64,000 nt of DNA from Chlorocebus sabaeus (lineage: Eukaryota > Chordata > Mammalia > Primates > Cercopithecidae), in contig NC_132910.1 in NCBI RefSeq assembly GCF_047675955.1, forward strand, positions 93,894,923-93,958,922. Direction: 5' to 3'. Positions within the stretch are counted from its first letter, which is position 1. Each line of letters opens with the position of its first letter. The notes under the pieces are model-generated. The model was not told the origin of the DNA. It ran no database searches and saw nothing but the letters and a program-made list of their open reading frames with translations. Both the position numbers and the translations under genes were made by a program. This document shows, piece after piece, positions 45,159-57,693 of the stretch.

Positions 45159-45562
45159 CATTCATTTGTTTTTGTCTGCTTTTGGTATCAGGGTAACGCT
45201 GGCCCCATAGAATGAATTTGCACATTGTCCTCTTTTTTAAAAAAAGAGTTTAAACACATTTGGTATTAGTTCTTCTTTAAATGTTGGGTAGAATTTAGCA
45301 GTGAAGCCATTAAGTCCTGTTTTTAATTTGATGGGAGACTTTTTATTACTGTTTCCATCTCTTTACTTATTATAGGTTATTGTATATATTCAGGTTTTCT
45401 ATTTCTTCATTTTTCAATCTTCATAGATTTTATGTGTTTATGAATTTATCCATTTCTTTTAGGTTTTCTAGTTTGCTAGCATATAGTTGCTCATAATAGT
45501 TTCTTATACTCCTTGGTATATCTGTGTTATCAATTATAATATCTCCTTTCTAATCTCTTATT

Positions 45563-46334
45563 TTATTTATTTAGGTCTTTTTTTCCTACTGTAGCTGAAG
45601 GCTTGTCAATTTTGTTTATCTTTTCCAAAAACAAATTTTTATTTAATTGATCTTTTGCATATTTTTTAGTCTCTGTTTCATTTTCTTTTGTTGTGATCTT
45701 TATTATTTCTTTCCTTCTACTAACTCTGGTTAATTCTTGCTTTTCTAGTTCCTGGAAGTGCATCATTAGGTTGCTTATTTGAAGTCTTTCTACATTTTTG
45801 GTGTAGGTGCTTATTACTACAAATCTCTCACTTATAATTGCTTTTGCTACACCCCATAGATTTTGGTGCATGACATTTCTGTTTTTAATTATTGCAAGAC
45901 ATTTTTGAATTTCCTTTTAACTTTCTTCACAGTCCCATTTATTGTTTAGAAGCATGCTGTTTAATTTTCATGAATTTGTAAAGTTTCCAATGTTCCTTCT
46001 GTTATTAATTTTTAGAATAGAATTCTATTCCATTGTGATTAGAAAAGATGCTTGATATGAATTTGATTTTTTCAACTTTTTAAAAAATGTGTTAAGACTT
46101 GTTTGGTAATGTAACATATGGTCTATTCTGAAGAATGTTCCACATGCTATTGAGAAAAATGTGTATTCTGCAGCTGTTGCATGGAATGTTCTGTAAATAT
46201 CTGTTGGGTGCACGTAGTTTAGAGTTCAATTTAACTATGAAATTTATTTGCTGATTTTGTTTCTGGATAACCGGTCCATTGCCAGAAGTAGGATGTTGAA
46301 GTCCCCTACAATTACTGCATTGCAATCTCTCCAC
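45563..46334 (-). pseudogene. L1MA ORF2 fragments (endonuclease and downstream linker)
   Basis: Minus-strand translations of 102 codons (45563-45871, with LEKINKIDKPSA) and 62 codons (46025-46213, with DIYRTFHATAAEYTFFS) are recognisable L1 ORF2. They are separate frames of a decayed gene. The first corresponds to the region just before the RT, the second to the endonuclease C-terminal half. Confidence 0.85.
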
Positions 46335-47199
46335 TTAGGTCTATAATATTTGTTTTATATATTTCAGTGCTCTAGTGCTGAGTTAGGTTCATCCATATTT
46401 ACAATTATTATATCCTCTTGCTGTATTGACTCCTTTATCATTGTATAATTGCCTGCTTTGTCTTTTTTAAAAATCATTCTTGACTTAAAGCCCATTTTAT
46501 CTGATATAAGTATAGCTACTCCTTCTCTTTTTGGTTTTCATTTGCATAGGATATCTTTTTCCATTTGTACACTTTCGGTTTGTGCATATCTTTAAGGTGA
46601 ATGAAGCCAGTGTCCTGTAGAAAACATATAGTTTGGACTTTCTAAGTAAATTTAGCTACTTTATGTCTTTTAATCAAAGAATTTAATCAATTTACATTCA
46701 AAATTATTAGTGATAGGTAAGGTTTTATTGTTGTCATTTTCTTACTTGTTTTCTCATTATTTTGGAGATCCTGTCTTCCTTTTCAATCCCCTCTTACTGT
46801 CTTTGTTTGTGGTTATTTTTCTCCGGTAGTGTGTTTTTATTCTGTGCTATTTATTTTTCATGTATCTATTACAGATTTATGCTTTGTGGTTACCATGTGG
46901 CTTACAAAAAATACATCCTACAGTTCTAACAGGTTATTCTTAACTGATAGTTTCTTAACTTTGATTGCAAAGAAAAATATAAAAAGCAAGCTACATTTTA
47001 ACATCATACCCTCCACATATTTTGACTTTTTGATGTTTCAATTTATATCTTTTTATACTGCCTATCTCTAAACCAATTGTTGTAGTTATTATTATTTTTA
47101 AGTTTTGTCTTTTACTCTTCATACTTAAGATGTAAGTGGTTTACTTACCATGATTACAGTACTACAGTATTCTGAACTTGTCTGTTTTATTACTCTTAC

Positions 47200-48250
47200 T
47201 AGTGACAGTTATACTTTCAGATGTTTTCTTGTTACACATCAGTGTTCACTTCTTTCCAATTGAAGAACTTTCTTTTAACATTTCTTGTAAGACAGATCCA
47301 GGGTTAATGGATTCCTTAAGCTTTTGTTTATCTGGAAAAGTCTTTATCTCTTCTTCATGCTGGAAGAATAGCTTTGCTGGGTATGGTATATTTGGTTGAC
47401 AATGTTTTCCTTTAGCATCTTGAATATAGCATACTACTCTCTCTTAGCATGCAAGGTTTCTGCTGAGCAATCTGTTGAAAGCTGTATTTGTGTTCCACTG
47501 AATGTGATATATTTCCTTTCTCTTGTTCCTTTGAATATTCTTTATCCTTGAATTTGCTAATTTTATTATGATATGCCTTACACAATTCCTCTCTAGGATG
47601 AATGTCGTTAGTGACCTTTGAATTTCCTGTATGTGGATGCTCTTATCTTTGTCTAGATTTGGAAAATGTTCAGCTTTTATTTCTTAAAATATTCTTTCAA
47701 TGCCTTTTCTTACTTGTCTTCTTTGGGAACTCCAATTATGCAACAGTGAGTTCATTTGATGGAGTCCCAAAATTCTTGTAGGCCTTCTTCACTCTTTTTG
47801 CACCTCTAATTGGACAGTTTCATGTGTTCTGTCTTCAAACTTGCTGATTATTTCCTGTGTTTGATCAAGTCTGCTGTTTAAGCTTTCAAATCAGTTTTTG
47901 TATTTAAAAATATATATATACGCTGTTAGATTTTTTTTAAATTGTTTCTATTTCTCTCCATTTTCTCATTTTATTCTTGGATTGTTTTCAAATTTTATTT
48001 AGTTTTCTATTTATATTGTCTTGTGATTCCTTGAATATCCTTAAGAAGGTATTCTGAGATCTCTGCCATACATTTCATAGATCTTCAATTCTTCTGGGTC
48101 TATTGCTGGAATTTTGTTGGCTTCTGTGTTGGTGGTGTCATATTTTCCTGAGTTTGCACAATTCTTATATCTCTATGCTGATTCTGTGCCTTTGAGGAGG
48201 CATCTACCCTTTCCACTTTTTGAAGATGTTCTTTGGTGGGTTTAGACTTT
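47200..48250 (-). pseudogene. L1MA ORF1 region, antisense
   Basis: Text such as 'TTTCTTGTAAGACAGATCC', 'GGTTTCTGCTGAGCAATCTG' and 'TTTTATTATGATATGCCTTA' is the antisense of ancient L1 ORF1. No long frame survives. The start and end are approximate. Confidence 0.65.
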
Positions 48251-49108
48251 TACTTCTTAGGATCAGTATTCAAACACATATCTTTTTTGAGGAACACTTA
48301 CAGTAAGCACCAGAACTTATAGTAAGCACATTTCACTGGACCTAACTTGCTACACTGTCATTGTTTCTCAGTCTAGGTAAGACTTATGGTGAACAAAGTT
48401 GCTTGAATACTGCTCTGGAACTGTACTGCTTCCCTGCTGTTGTTTCTCAGTCTGAGGAGAACCGAAGCAGGGATCAAAACTTAATCAGAACCTATTAGTT
48501 CTTTCTGGGCCACGATAAGTCTCCAAGTAAAAAACTGGGCTCTGTGTAAAATCTGGTTAGGAATTCAGGTTTTCTTATGTACTGTGTCCCCTGCAGCACT
48601 ATGGCACCGGCCAGTCTTTTCAATGTGGTGTCCCTGATAATCAGAGTGCTGAGTAGCCACTAAGGCCCACATGCCAGTCACTGCAACTAGTGACCTTCTC
48701 CTTGTTCTCAGTTTATCCCACATCGTTCAGTCTTCCTGGCACTCTCAGTGATTCCTGTGGGACAGAACCAGAGTGGGCTTCTCATGAAAATTCTCAAACC
48801 CGTGTAGAAACTGAATATTTATCTCTAATTCCTTCCTCTTACCTTAGCAAACTGTGCATCTAGGAAAACATTTTGTGAATGGTATTATGCTGGCTTGGGG
48901 GACAGGGTGATACAGCCTGAAATCACCATTTCTCTTACCAGTTATGACTTCTCTTGATTTCATGAGTCTAGGGGATTTCTCCACTTCTCCCCCAAGTTCT
49001 GGTATGATCTGGGTGGCATTCTCATCTTTGAATAGTTTATAGTTGTATAATGTGGGGGCATTGATGCCAGAGTATTTTCTATTTTGCCATCTTGCTGATG
49101 ACATTCTC

Positions 49109-51364
49109 TGATATGAGAATTCAATATTAATAGAAGTGAAACGAATCCTTTAATTAAAATTAAGTGGGCAGAATATAATTGTATCAGTATCTAAAATCTG
49201 TCTAACTCATTCTTCTAAAGTATCAGTGGCCAAAAGTTAAATCTGATTTTTCTTTCATAATAAAGAGTTGTTCAGAAAGGGTATTAGCTATAGAATTTAG
49301 CTAGAATTCTGCACATTGCAGAATTTAGAGTTATGAAAAACTTAATAGACCATAGAATCCAATATTTTTATTTTATAGAAATCAAGATCTAAAAAATTCG
49401 TATAGCATACCTAAGGAGGCTATATAACTAAGCCAGTTTCATTTCATTTCAAATTCAAACTTCTTATTCCCCATGGTAAAGTTGTGCTTTATATTGTGAT
49501 GTTTTGTTCACTGCCTGGATACTAATCTCCTAGAAATGAAAGTCCACACCTAAATATAGACCTCAATCCAGCATTGAGACATGCCAACTAAGCTTTCTCC
49601 CTATGAACCAACTGGTGCATGCCAAGCCCAGCTAAAGATACTGAATGCAAAGCTTTCTATTCCTCATTGTTTATTTGCAGCCATATGCATTTTAAATATG
49701 GCTTCGCACATCACAAAAAGTGCAATTTCACACTTTTTGTACCTAATTACAACATTCCCCATTCATTGGCAGACTCAATCATCCAATAAGTAACCTTGGC
49801 ATCTGCTACATAGTCTTTCTTGTAATGAAATGTGCAGGAATTATTGTTCAATTAGATTCTATAATTGAAACAAATGAAAAATGAACCAAGAATTCCAGAG
49901 TTAGCAAAGCTGTTATTTGTTTGTTTTTTTTCCTTAAAATATATCAGTGTATTTCAAAATACTGTTTAAGGATAGCTTTTGAAAAGAAGGTCTACATTTT
50001 TGAAATATAGATAGGTCATTCATGAAAAGACAGACAAGTGACACTTAAATGCATAAACCAAAATACAAATCCAGGATAAATTTCTTGTGACAAGAAACTA
50101 TTATTACAGATTTGAGTATGATGGTGAGATCCATTGTTTCTATCAAAGAAAAACAGGAACTACCCAAGTTGTCATGAGTACACTGTTTCTCATTTGATGC
50201 CTTCTTTTTTTGTCCTTTATATTCTGATTATTTGACAATCTATTGTTATTCCAGTTTTTTCTCTAAGGTCCCAGAATATTTCTTTTGCATTTTCTCCCTT
50301 AAGTTTTATTCTCAAAGATTCTGATTTTATTCTTACTACATGTACTTCAGAAATTTCTTTTTTTCCTAACAAAGCTATTGGTTCATGTTCAATCTTTAAA
50401 TGCAGTCACATATGCACATATAAGTAAAAGAACTCCAGTTTTTAATATTTCTAATAGTTACCTGTTTCTTTTATAACTGCTTGAGATTTGCTACCAATTT
50501 GCATAAGAGTCTTAAAAACTGCCAACTAATTCCATAAAAATTTATTTTATTTCTTTAAGAGAATAAAGTAGCAGTCAACGTTTTAATGAAATGAAAATAA
50601 AGCTTCTTTTCCTTACCATTAAGCAATGAGAAGTTTGATTGGCTAGCCAAGTTTCTGATTTTACTGTTATCAAGTTTAACTATGTGAACTGGGGCTCACT
50701 ATGTTAGTTTTAAAAATAACGTAAAAGTGAAATAAATAAGTCAGCTTCTGAAAGCTCCAGGAAGTAAGATAATATAAAAGCTACATTTCTATTGTTGATA
50801 GAAGATATTTATCTTTAAGTTTGAATCTCTTAATCCATGGAGCTTGAATATAGTAAGTACTTATCATATTGAGTGGTAAAGCAGAAGGATGATATTAAAG
50901 TTTGACTATTATAACAGATCTGCAATGCTTGAACAGAGTCTTTGTTAAACATCTGCCTTTAAAAACAGCCACCAATGGAGAAAAAGCTTATACACTTTCT
51001 CAGTCTGTGCTTCATTTTAGTCTAGGTCTATAATAACAAAGTTAAGTGGAACGTTAAAACAGCCAGTTACATCAAGACACAATTCTAGCACGGGAATAGA
51101 AGATTTGAGAGTTTGAATTTTCTATGTTAATTTAGATTTTCAACCCAAACTGTATAATTTCTTAGCTCCTATTCTAAAGAGGTAGGCAGTGAAGTGATCT
51201 GATTGAACTCCTGCCTGAGCATCTCTCTAAAGCCCAAATTTAGGGAGGCTAAGCCTCTCCTTCAGCTTCCTTCCTACTCTAGACCTTGAAACTAGTGTTA
51301 TTCCTATTTGGGAAGAATTAAAGTAGCTCTACACCAGGAGCTCACTGGCTTAAAATCAAGGTAA
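49109..51364. other. Unassigned AT-rich stretch, poor in repeats
   Basis: I recognise no interspersed repeat and no gene in 2.2 kb. After the solid L1 block this is a sharp change. The plus opening of 70 codons at 49581 has no motif. Confidence 0.4.
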
Positions 51365-51505
51365 TCTTTTCCTTAGTTGCTCACCAGAATATAAATTTTG
51401 AGAACAGGAATTTTTCTGTCTTTTCCACCTCTAAGTAGTCTGCACCTAATTTTTGACAAATACTGGTGACTCAATAAACATGTATTGAACGAACAAAAAT
51501 GGATG
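51365..51505 (+). mobile_element. L2 3' end fragment
   Basis: The order 'CCAGAATATAAATTTTGAGAACAGG', 'CTGTCTTTTCCACCTC' and 'GACTCAATAAACATGTATTG' matches the L2 3' terminus (gagggcaggg... caataaatatttgttga). Confidence 0.6.
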
Positions 51506-52222
51506 AACAAGTAAATGAAAGAACTAATAGTTTCTCTAATGTTCTAGTTCCACTCCAGGCACCAAACCCTTCTTGTAACTAAATTCAAATTAGTGAATCT
51601 TGAGGTATTGCCTGATGCCCGTCCTGAGGTCTTGCCTTGCTCTGCAATGGTCCTATGAATAAGAACACTGCTTCTTAACTATGGTTCTATGGTTGAGTCC
51701 TTTCTCCACCTGCTTCTTGATTTTCCTTGGGCCAGATAAATCTTTATTTTCCTCCCATTTCCTCTTTCAGATTCCATGCTGCCACCATACTCCATCTATC
51801 CACTAGAATATTCATGTTAGAATTGGCTTCTCATTGCTAACATGGATCTTCTCTCTACTTCCCCAGTTGCTGTAGTCTAATACTCTACTCGTGATCTTTT
51901 TATATAAAAACAAGAATTTTCAGGCTTGTATATAATTATCAACAAATTTATGCTGGAATATTTTTGAAAAGTTGAATGGTTCTTCAAAGTAATACCTATA
52001 CTTCATTGAATGATACAAATGATTTGTAGCTTAGTATTTATATTTCTGTTTTCTCTGTTCTATAAATGTCGTAAAATGTGGAAAGAAGAGCAATGACAGC
52101 CAGTTTGTAATTAAGAAAACTCAAGTAAGAGTCACAAGGTGGATGGTATAAGAACAGGATTAATCCTACTAATCTATTGCAATGCGGTGTTTATCTCCAG
52201 AGATGTTTTCAGTCATAGGGCT
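51506..52222. other. Unassigned non-coding stretch
   Basis: Nothing recognised. Confidence 0.4.
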
Positions 52223-52544
52223 TGTGAGACTGGGTAATTTATTATGTAAACAAAAGAGGTGTAATTGACTCACAGTTCCACATGGTTGGAGAGGCTTCAC
52301 AATAATGGCAGAAAGAAAGAGGAATCAAGGCATGATCTTACATGATGGCAGAAGACAGAGAGCGCGAAGAAGCGCCACACTTTAAAACCACTAGTTCTCA
52401 TGAGAACTCACTCACTATCACAAGAACAGCATTGGAGAAACTGCCCTCATGATCCAGTCACCTCCCACCAGGTTCCTCCCTCAACACATGGGGATTACAA
52501 TTTGAGATGAGATTTGGGTTGGGACACAGAGCCAAACCATATCA
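52223..52544 (-). mobile_element. THE1-type LTR, antisense, truncated
   Basis: Antisense THE1 text from 'GTGAGACTGGGTAATTTATTA' to 'GAGCCAAACCATATCA'. The first 35-40 bases expected at the left end (TGTATTAGTCTG...) are missing. Solo. Confidence 0.9.
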
Positions 52545-52958
52545 GGGCTGATCATTGGCCAAACTTGAATGAAATGTAGTAAGTAGCTATGAATGTAGCC
52601 CTGAGCTAGAATCCAAAACAGACAGGAACAACCTATGCCAGTTTATCAACATTGTTTATAGATAAAGTACAGCTGGATGGTTTGTACCTAGTTTCTATTT
52701 ATTCTCTTTGTTTCTGTTTTTGAGCTTGGTCATGAAGCCTAGTTTGGGCTATGTGGCCAGAGAGGTTTAAAAGATATCTTACATGGGACTTTGGTTTCCC
52801 AGAGATCAAGGCAACTTGCATATCTGTTGGTGGTTCAAAATCCAAAGACAAAGTAAGTCCTGTGTGACTAAGAAAGGAACCTGGGAGCTGTACCAGAAAG
52901 CTATGTGACTCTCTGGTTTTGTACCTTCTTTCTCTTGCTATACCATATCCTTTCTCTT

Positions 52959-53335
52959 TATTAGTCTGTTATCACACTGCTGTGGAGAAATGCATGAGAC
53001 TGGATAATTTATAAAGGAAAGAGGTTTAATTAACTCACAGTTCTGCATTGCTGGGGAGGCCTCAGAAAACTTACAATCACGGTGTGAGGCAAAGGAGAAA
53101 TATGCACCTTCTTCACAGTGTGGCAGGACAGAGTGAGTGCAAGCAGGAGAAATGCCAGATGTTTATAAAACCGTCGGATCTCATGAGAATTCACTTACTA
53201 TCACAAGAACAGCATGGGGGAAACCACCCTTATGATCCAATTACCTCATCCTGGTCCCACTCTTGACACGTGGGGATTATGGGGATTGCAATTAGAGGTG
53301 AGATTTAAGTGGGAACACAGAGACAAACCATATCA
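52959..53335 (-). mobile_element. THE1-type LTR, antisense
   Basis: Antisense THE1 text from 'TATTAGTCTGTTATCACACTG' to 'GAGACAAACCATATCA'. It lies 414 bases from the previous THE1 LTR in the same orientation. The 414 bases between do not read like THE1 interior. Confidence 0.9.
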
Positions 53336-53733
53336 GTGAGTATGCATGAAGAGTTTCATGAGTCCTTTTAACCATGTAACTGTAAAAATTGCAGTCCACA
53401 TAAATTCAAATTTCCTTTTGTATTACTTCCCCTGACATAGTTATTTGTGATGGTGATCGCAACAGCAGATTATATTGACCAGGTTGCTGGGTCAAATATG
53501 ATGCAGCTTGATGGAATAAATGGCCTGGATATGCCAAATTGTTCTGACTTTCTATCTGTTTGTGGAGTGTATTCACAATCATGACTTCAGTATCTTTATA
53601 ATGTCAGAAACCTACTTTGTTAAAAATGTGGTGTAACCTTAGTGTACCTCTGCCCATCAAGTTATAGCTTTGGGTATTTTAAAAATAGATCTTAGAAAGG
53701 CAGAGTCACAACACGAAGGAACCAAAGACCTTG

Positions 53734-53785
53734 GTGTATTAGTCAGGGTTTTCCAGAGAAACCAAACCAATAGGATTTATATATA
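53734..53785 (-). mobile_element. End of a MaLR-type LTR adjoining a microsatellite
   Basis: The text 'TGTATTAGTCAGGGTTTTCC' and 'GAAACCAAACCAATAGG' is the antisense end of a common MLT1-like LTR. The usual TA-rich part that follows has expanded into the CA microsatellite and the rest of the LTR is not visible. Confidence 0.5.
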
Positions 53786-53786
53786 T

Positions 53787-53817
<31 letters not shown>

Positions 53818-53857
53818 CACACATACACACACACACACACATATATATATACACATT
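53779..53857 (+). repeat. (TA)n(CA)n(TA)n microsatellite
   Basis: About 25 CA units with a few interruptions, flanked on both sides by TATATA runs. Confidence 0.95.
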
Positions 53858-56592
53858 ATTAATTCAAAAATAATTATTTTACTTTCTTGGAAATCACTCT
53901 ATCCTTAAAGTATGCATATATATTAGGAGTATTCTGCTGATTATTAATGATAGCTCACATCCAGTTAATGTAGTTCCTTTAAACGAACATGTATTCACAT
54001 CAATTGTGTCCTTATTACTTACATTTTTTATTTTTGAATTTTTATTGTTTCTACTGCAGTTTATCATTACTATTGCTAATGTCTAATTGCTAAACTATGA
54101 AAGCAGAAATTATGGTTTAGAGTTGACTTATTAAAGCATAATAGTACTAAATAAAATATTAACCTAAATATTACAGCTTAGATAATATCATAAACATACA
54201 AGATGAATATGAATATACAGAATAGGCTGGGACAATTGCATCTTCAACAGTGGTTATTTGTATAAGCCTCAATAGTGAATTTTACTGGACCTGTGATCCA
54301 TTCACTTCTGGTCCCCATGGCAGTTTCAGTAAAACATTGTTAAGTCTTCTGCTTCATTTTCAAATAAATCACATGGTCTCTTTCGTAAACCAGTTGTGTT
54401 TTTCCAGAGCAATTACAATATGATGTTCCTGAAGGAAAAAAATGGTTATATTACTAAAGATGGAGAAGAAACAAAACAACAGGAGCATTTTTCATATTGC
54501 ACATCTTCTAGCGAAAATAGAGAAAGCTTATTGCTCATAACAAGTCTCTAAAGATAATAAAAATATTGTGCTAAAAAGAAAACAGAACCTACATTATTGA
54601 CAAAATTCTTTTTATCAAATGAACTTATTGGATATCACCTAGAATCAGCGGCACAAAATGTGGTGTTACAAACATATAAATATATTATCTTGGATTTGGA
54701 TGAAACCACTGATGTATTTTATAAATCAGTTCTTATAATATGGTAAGTTTAAAAAATCCATTACAATCAAAAAATTTTAAAATTTGAACAATTAAATATT
54801 AGATAATTTAATATATAAGAGGAAAAGTGATGATTTCTTATCACATTTACTGCTAAGATTTCATACTAAAGGACAAAAGACATTTTAAAAAATATTAGCT
54901 ACAATTTTCTTTGAGGGATGACGTAGTCTAGAAAGGGTGTGTTGGGATTAGCACTTAAATAACAGTCATTAGCTATGCAGCAAGAAAGGGTGTTACTAAG
55001 CTTTTGTACCAAAAAATCAGTTAAATATCTTGCTGTATTCATTTTAAAAATGTGGTTGATTCAGTGTTGCAGAAAATAGCAATCATTTTGAATATAATTA
55101 GGTTAAAGTTCTTTAGTTACAAACAACCAAACCAATTTCTGACTGACTTAGATAAAAGTAAACTTATTAAAATGGTAACAAAAGCTTACAGAATTGATGG
55201 CAGGCTACAGAAGAACCTTTGGGAATGGGAAGGAATGAAATCAGTTCCCGAGGCTAAAAATTGGAAGTCCAGCATTTGTGGCAAATCAAGACCAGACTGG
55301 TGAAAGCCTGCCACTGGAATGAGACAGAAGGCCAGCTGTTTAACTCGCCTTTTTCCTCTACACAAGATTAAAATATTTCACCTCAAATTGTAGAAGACGG
55401 GGACCTAATAAAGCCCTACCAGATTGTATTTCATTCATCAAATTGAAGTGCTAAAGGGGCTAGGTAGGCAAAATGTAACCAATGTCCGAAACAGGGAGAG
55501 GCTGAGAACTTTAGTTTCAGTATACTATGTAAAGAAATGGTCAGCAAGTACAGGAGACTACACTGCCACATGTTAAAGACAAGATATCAGGGTTTCTTAA
55601 GAAAAACAAATTGTGAAACAAATGGTTTATCTCTAAGGGTTTAACTTGTATAATGTTGGATAATTTTCTTCACACCAAGAAACAGAAACTGACAACATGT
55701 CTTACATGTTACATGTTATAAAACATTTTATTATCACATGTAAATTCTGATACAGAACAGAGTTAAATGAAACCGCAAAGTAAATTTAGAGGCCCATCAA
55801 CCTCACCTCCCAAAATAAAACATTTACTAGATTTCCCAACTTCTGAGTGTGGTCAGCTTATAACCATATCTAATAGAGCAATGAATATTGTCTTCAGTTA
55901 AAAAAAAATCTGCAAAATCACTAGATATATATTTGATCTGATTACCTTGAACTTTTGACATATTCCCTAAACCCCTGCAAATTAGAGGTTTTAAAGAAAC
56001 AAAGAGAAAAAAAAAAAGATGTGAGTCTTAACCAGCAGCTCAAAATATCCATCACTGAACCAGATATTGTTATTCTAGGGAAAGGTTAAAGCAATGTGAT
56101 CTCACTGAGATGAAAAAAAAAAAAAAAAACAACCAAAACTATAAATTTAGAAAGTCTATGCTTTATATTTAATTGGTTTAATTTTTAATTTTTAAATTTA
56201 AATTTTAAAATGTTAATTGTAAAGAAATGTTTTTAACTTACCAAAATTGGTGGGCTCCATTTTCTCATGTTGAATGGTCCTTAAGTCAACAGAGATGCCA
56301 GAACTTGAGAAACAACCCTCCAGCAGCAGCCTGGACTCTATCTATAAATTTTGAGCATATTAATCTTTGCCCAGAGCTCAAATCTGGAGATACAATGAAC
56401 AGCATTCAACATGGATCATAAACATGAACACATTTAATAACAGTTATAGGGAGCTTAATCTTAGAAGAAAGGCATGCCACACTCTCTCCTTGGAAATATG
56501 TACTAGCAACTAAGGTGATAAGTTGAGTAATTTGACAGATAATAGAGTGTATGTTTAAGTATAAATTATCATGATTATTTGTTAATTATAAT
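53858..56592. other. Unassigned AT-rich non-coding stretch
   Basis: No gene is recognised. A block at 55090-55320 ('CAATTTCTGACTGACTTAG') looks like a very old repeat I could not name. A poly(A) of 16-17 bases is at 56114-56130 and an A/T-only tract at 56160-56215. Confidence 0.35.
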
Positions 56593-56825
56593 GGGAAGCA
56601 GAGTGGTATAGAAAGTACACAAGATTTGGAGATAGAAATCGCCTTATCCCTGGTTTTTCTACCAAGTGAATGTTTGCTATTGAATGAATTATTGTACTTA
56701 ATATCTCTAAACCTCACTTCATTCCCCTATAAAATGGAAAAAATAATGATATGCCCAGATACTACATGTAAAGTAAATAAGGTAGCAGTGTGTACATTAT
56801 AAAGTAATCTAAAAATATTGCTGAC
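56593..56825 (+). mobile_element. MIR SINE, sense
   Basis: MIR blocks in order: 'CAGAGTGGTATAGAAAGTAC', 'TGAATTATTGTACTTAATATC', 'CCCCTATAAAATGGAAAAAA', 'ACTACATGTAAAGTAAATAAG'. Nearly full length. Confidence 0.82.
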
Positions 56826-57429
56826 TTTTTCACATAAGTTCTCAAATCTTCATTCTATTTGACCTAGGGAAATTAGATTAAAAACGTGTTTTAATCATCC
56901 AAAAAAGACTAACCTTTTATCTTACCCTTCAGAATTAAAATTAAGGGAAATAAGCATCATCATAAATGATAATGTCAAGTAGATGTAATTCATCATTCTT
57001 ATAATATTTCAAGTGTCAAAATAATCTCTTTTCGGCACCAATCCTAATATCAGCCAGAAATGGTAATGTCAAAACCACCATTACACTTTTTATTATTGTG
57101 CACATTGTATTTTTAATATTGCCTTCATTTCAAATTCTTATCAAATTATTGTGAATTACCACCAATAGCATTTAGATGTTCATAAGTAGGAGTAAATACA
57201 TTTCCCTGCTACTTGAGTAGAGGAGAAATATGAGGACTTAAGACCTTTGTAAGTACATAGAAAAGTCCTTTTCAGAGCTTAAAAATGTTACCCATGTTGA
57301 ATGAAGTAAAATACAATTTTCTAATACCAATAATCTCTCTAGACTTTTTGTCTTTTCATCAGTGCAGATCTTAACTGAAAAGGCTGTTATCGATTTAAGA
57401 TAAACTAACAAAAATAAATAATGACTGGC

Positions 57430-57693
57430 TGTATTAGTCTGCTCTTGCACTGCTAAGAAATACCTGATACTGGGGAATTTATAAAGAATAGAGGTTAATT
57501 GGCTCACAGTTCTGCAGGATTTACAGAAAGCATCGCTGTGGAGACCTGAGGAAACTTACAGTCATGGCAGAAGGTGATGGGAAAGCAGGTAGATCTTCCA
57601 TGGCCAGAGCAGGAGGAAGAGAGAAGGGGAAGGTGCTACACACTTTTAAACAACGCAGTGTCATGAGAACTCACTCACTATCATGAGAACAGC
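57430..57693 (-). mobile_element. MST-type LTR, antisense, truncated
   Basis: Antisense MST text from 'TGTATTAGTCTGCTCTTGC' to 'CACTATCATGAGAACAGC', including 'GCAGGATTTACAGAAAGC' and 'GAGCAGGAGGAAGAGAGAAG'. The remaining 100 or so bases of the LTR are absent on the right. Confidence 0.88.

Larger units (their letters stand above)
40556..49108 (-). mobile_element. Full-length-type L1MA, antisense, with three insertions
   Basis: The 3' end is at the left ('CATACATAACAATCGTACATG') and the 5' end at the right ('TATTTTGCCATCTTGCTGATG' at about 49078-49098, which reads CATCAGCAAGATGGCAAAATA on its strand and matches the common L1 5' start). Removing the Alu, L1PA and THE1 insertions leaves about 6.7 kb. 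On the minus strand the order is 5' UTR (about 48250-49108), ORF1 (about 47200-48250), ORF2 (about 41200-46720), 3' UTR. Heavily decayed. Confidence 0.9.

Noticed and set aside
44966..45196. 76-codon frame with Phe-Leu-Ser-Phe repeats, resembling a repetitive protein
   Set aside because: It is the translation of the (TTTC)n microsatellite.
52545..52958. Interior of a THE1 provirus between the two LTRs
   Set aside because: The text next to each LTR does not match the expected THE1 interior ends, and one LTR is truncated, so a provirus is not supported.
53779..53857. Regularly spaced CA/TA words considered as a CRISPR-like array
   Set aside because: It is a plain dinucleotide microsatellite in primate DNA with no unique spacers.
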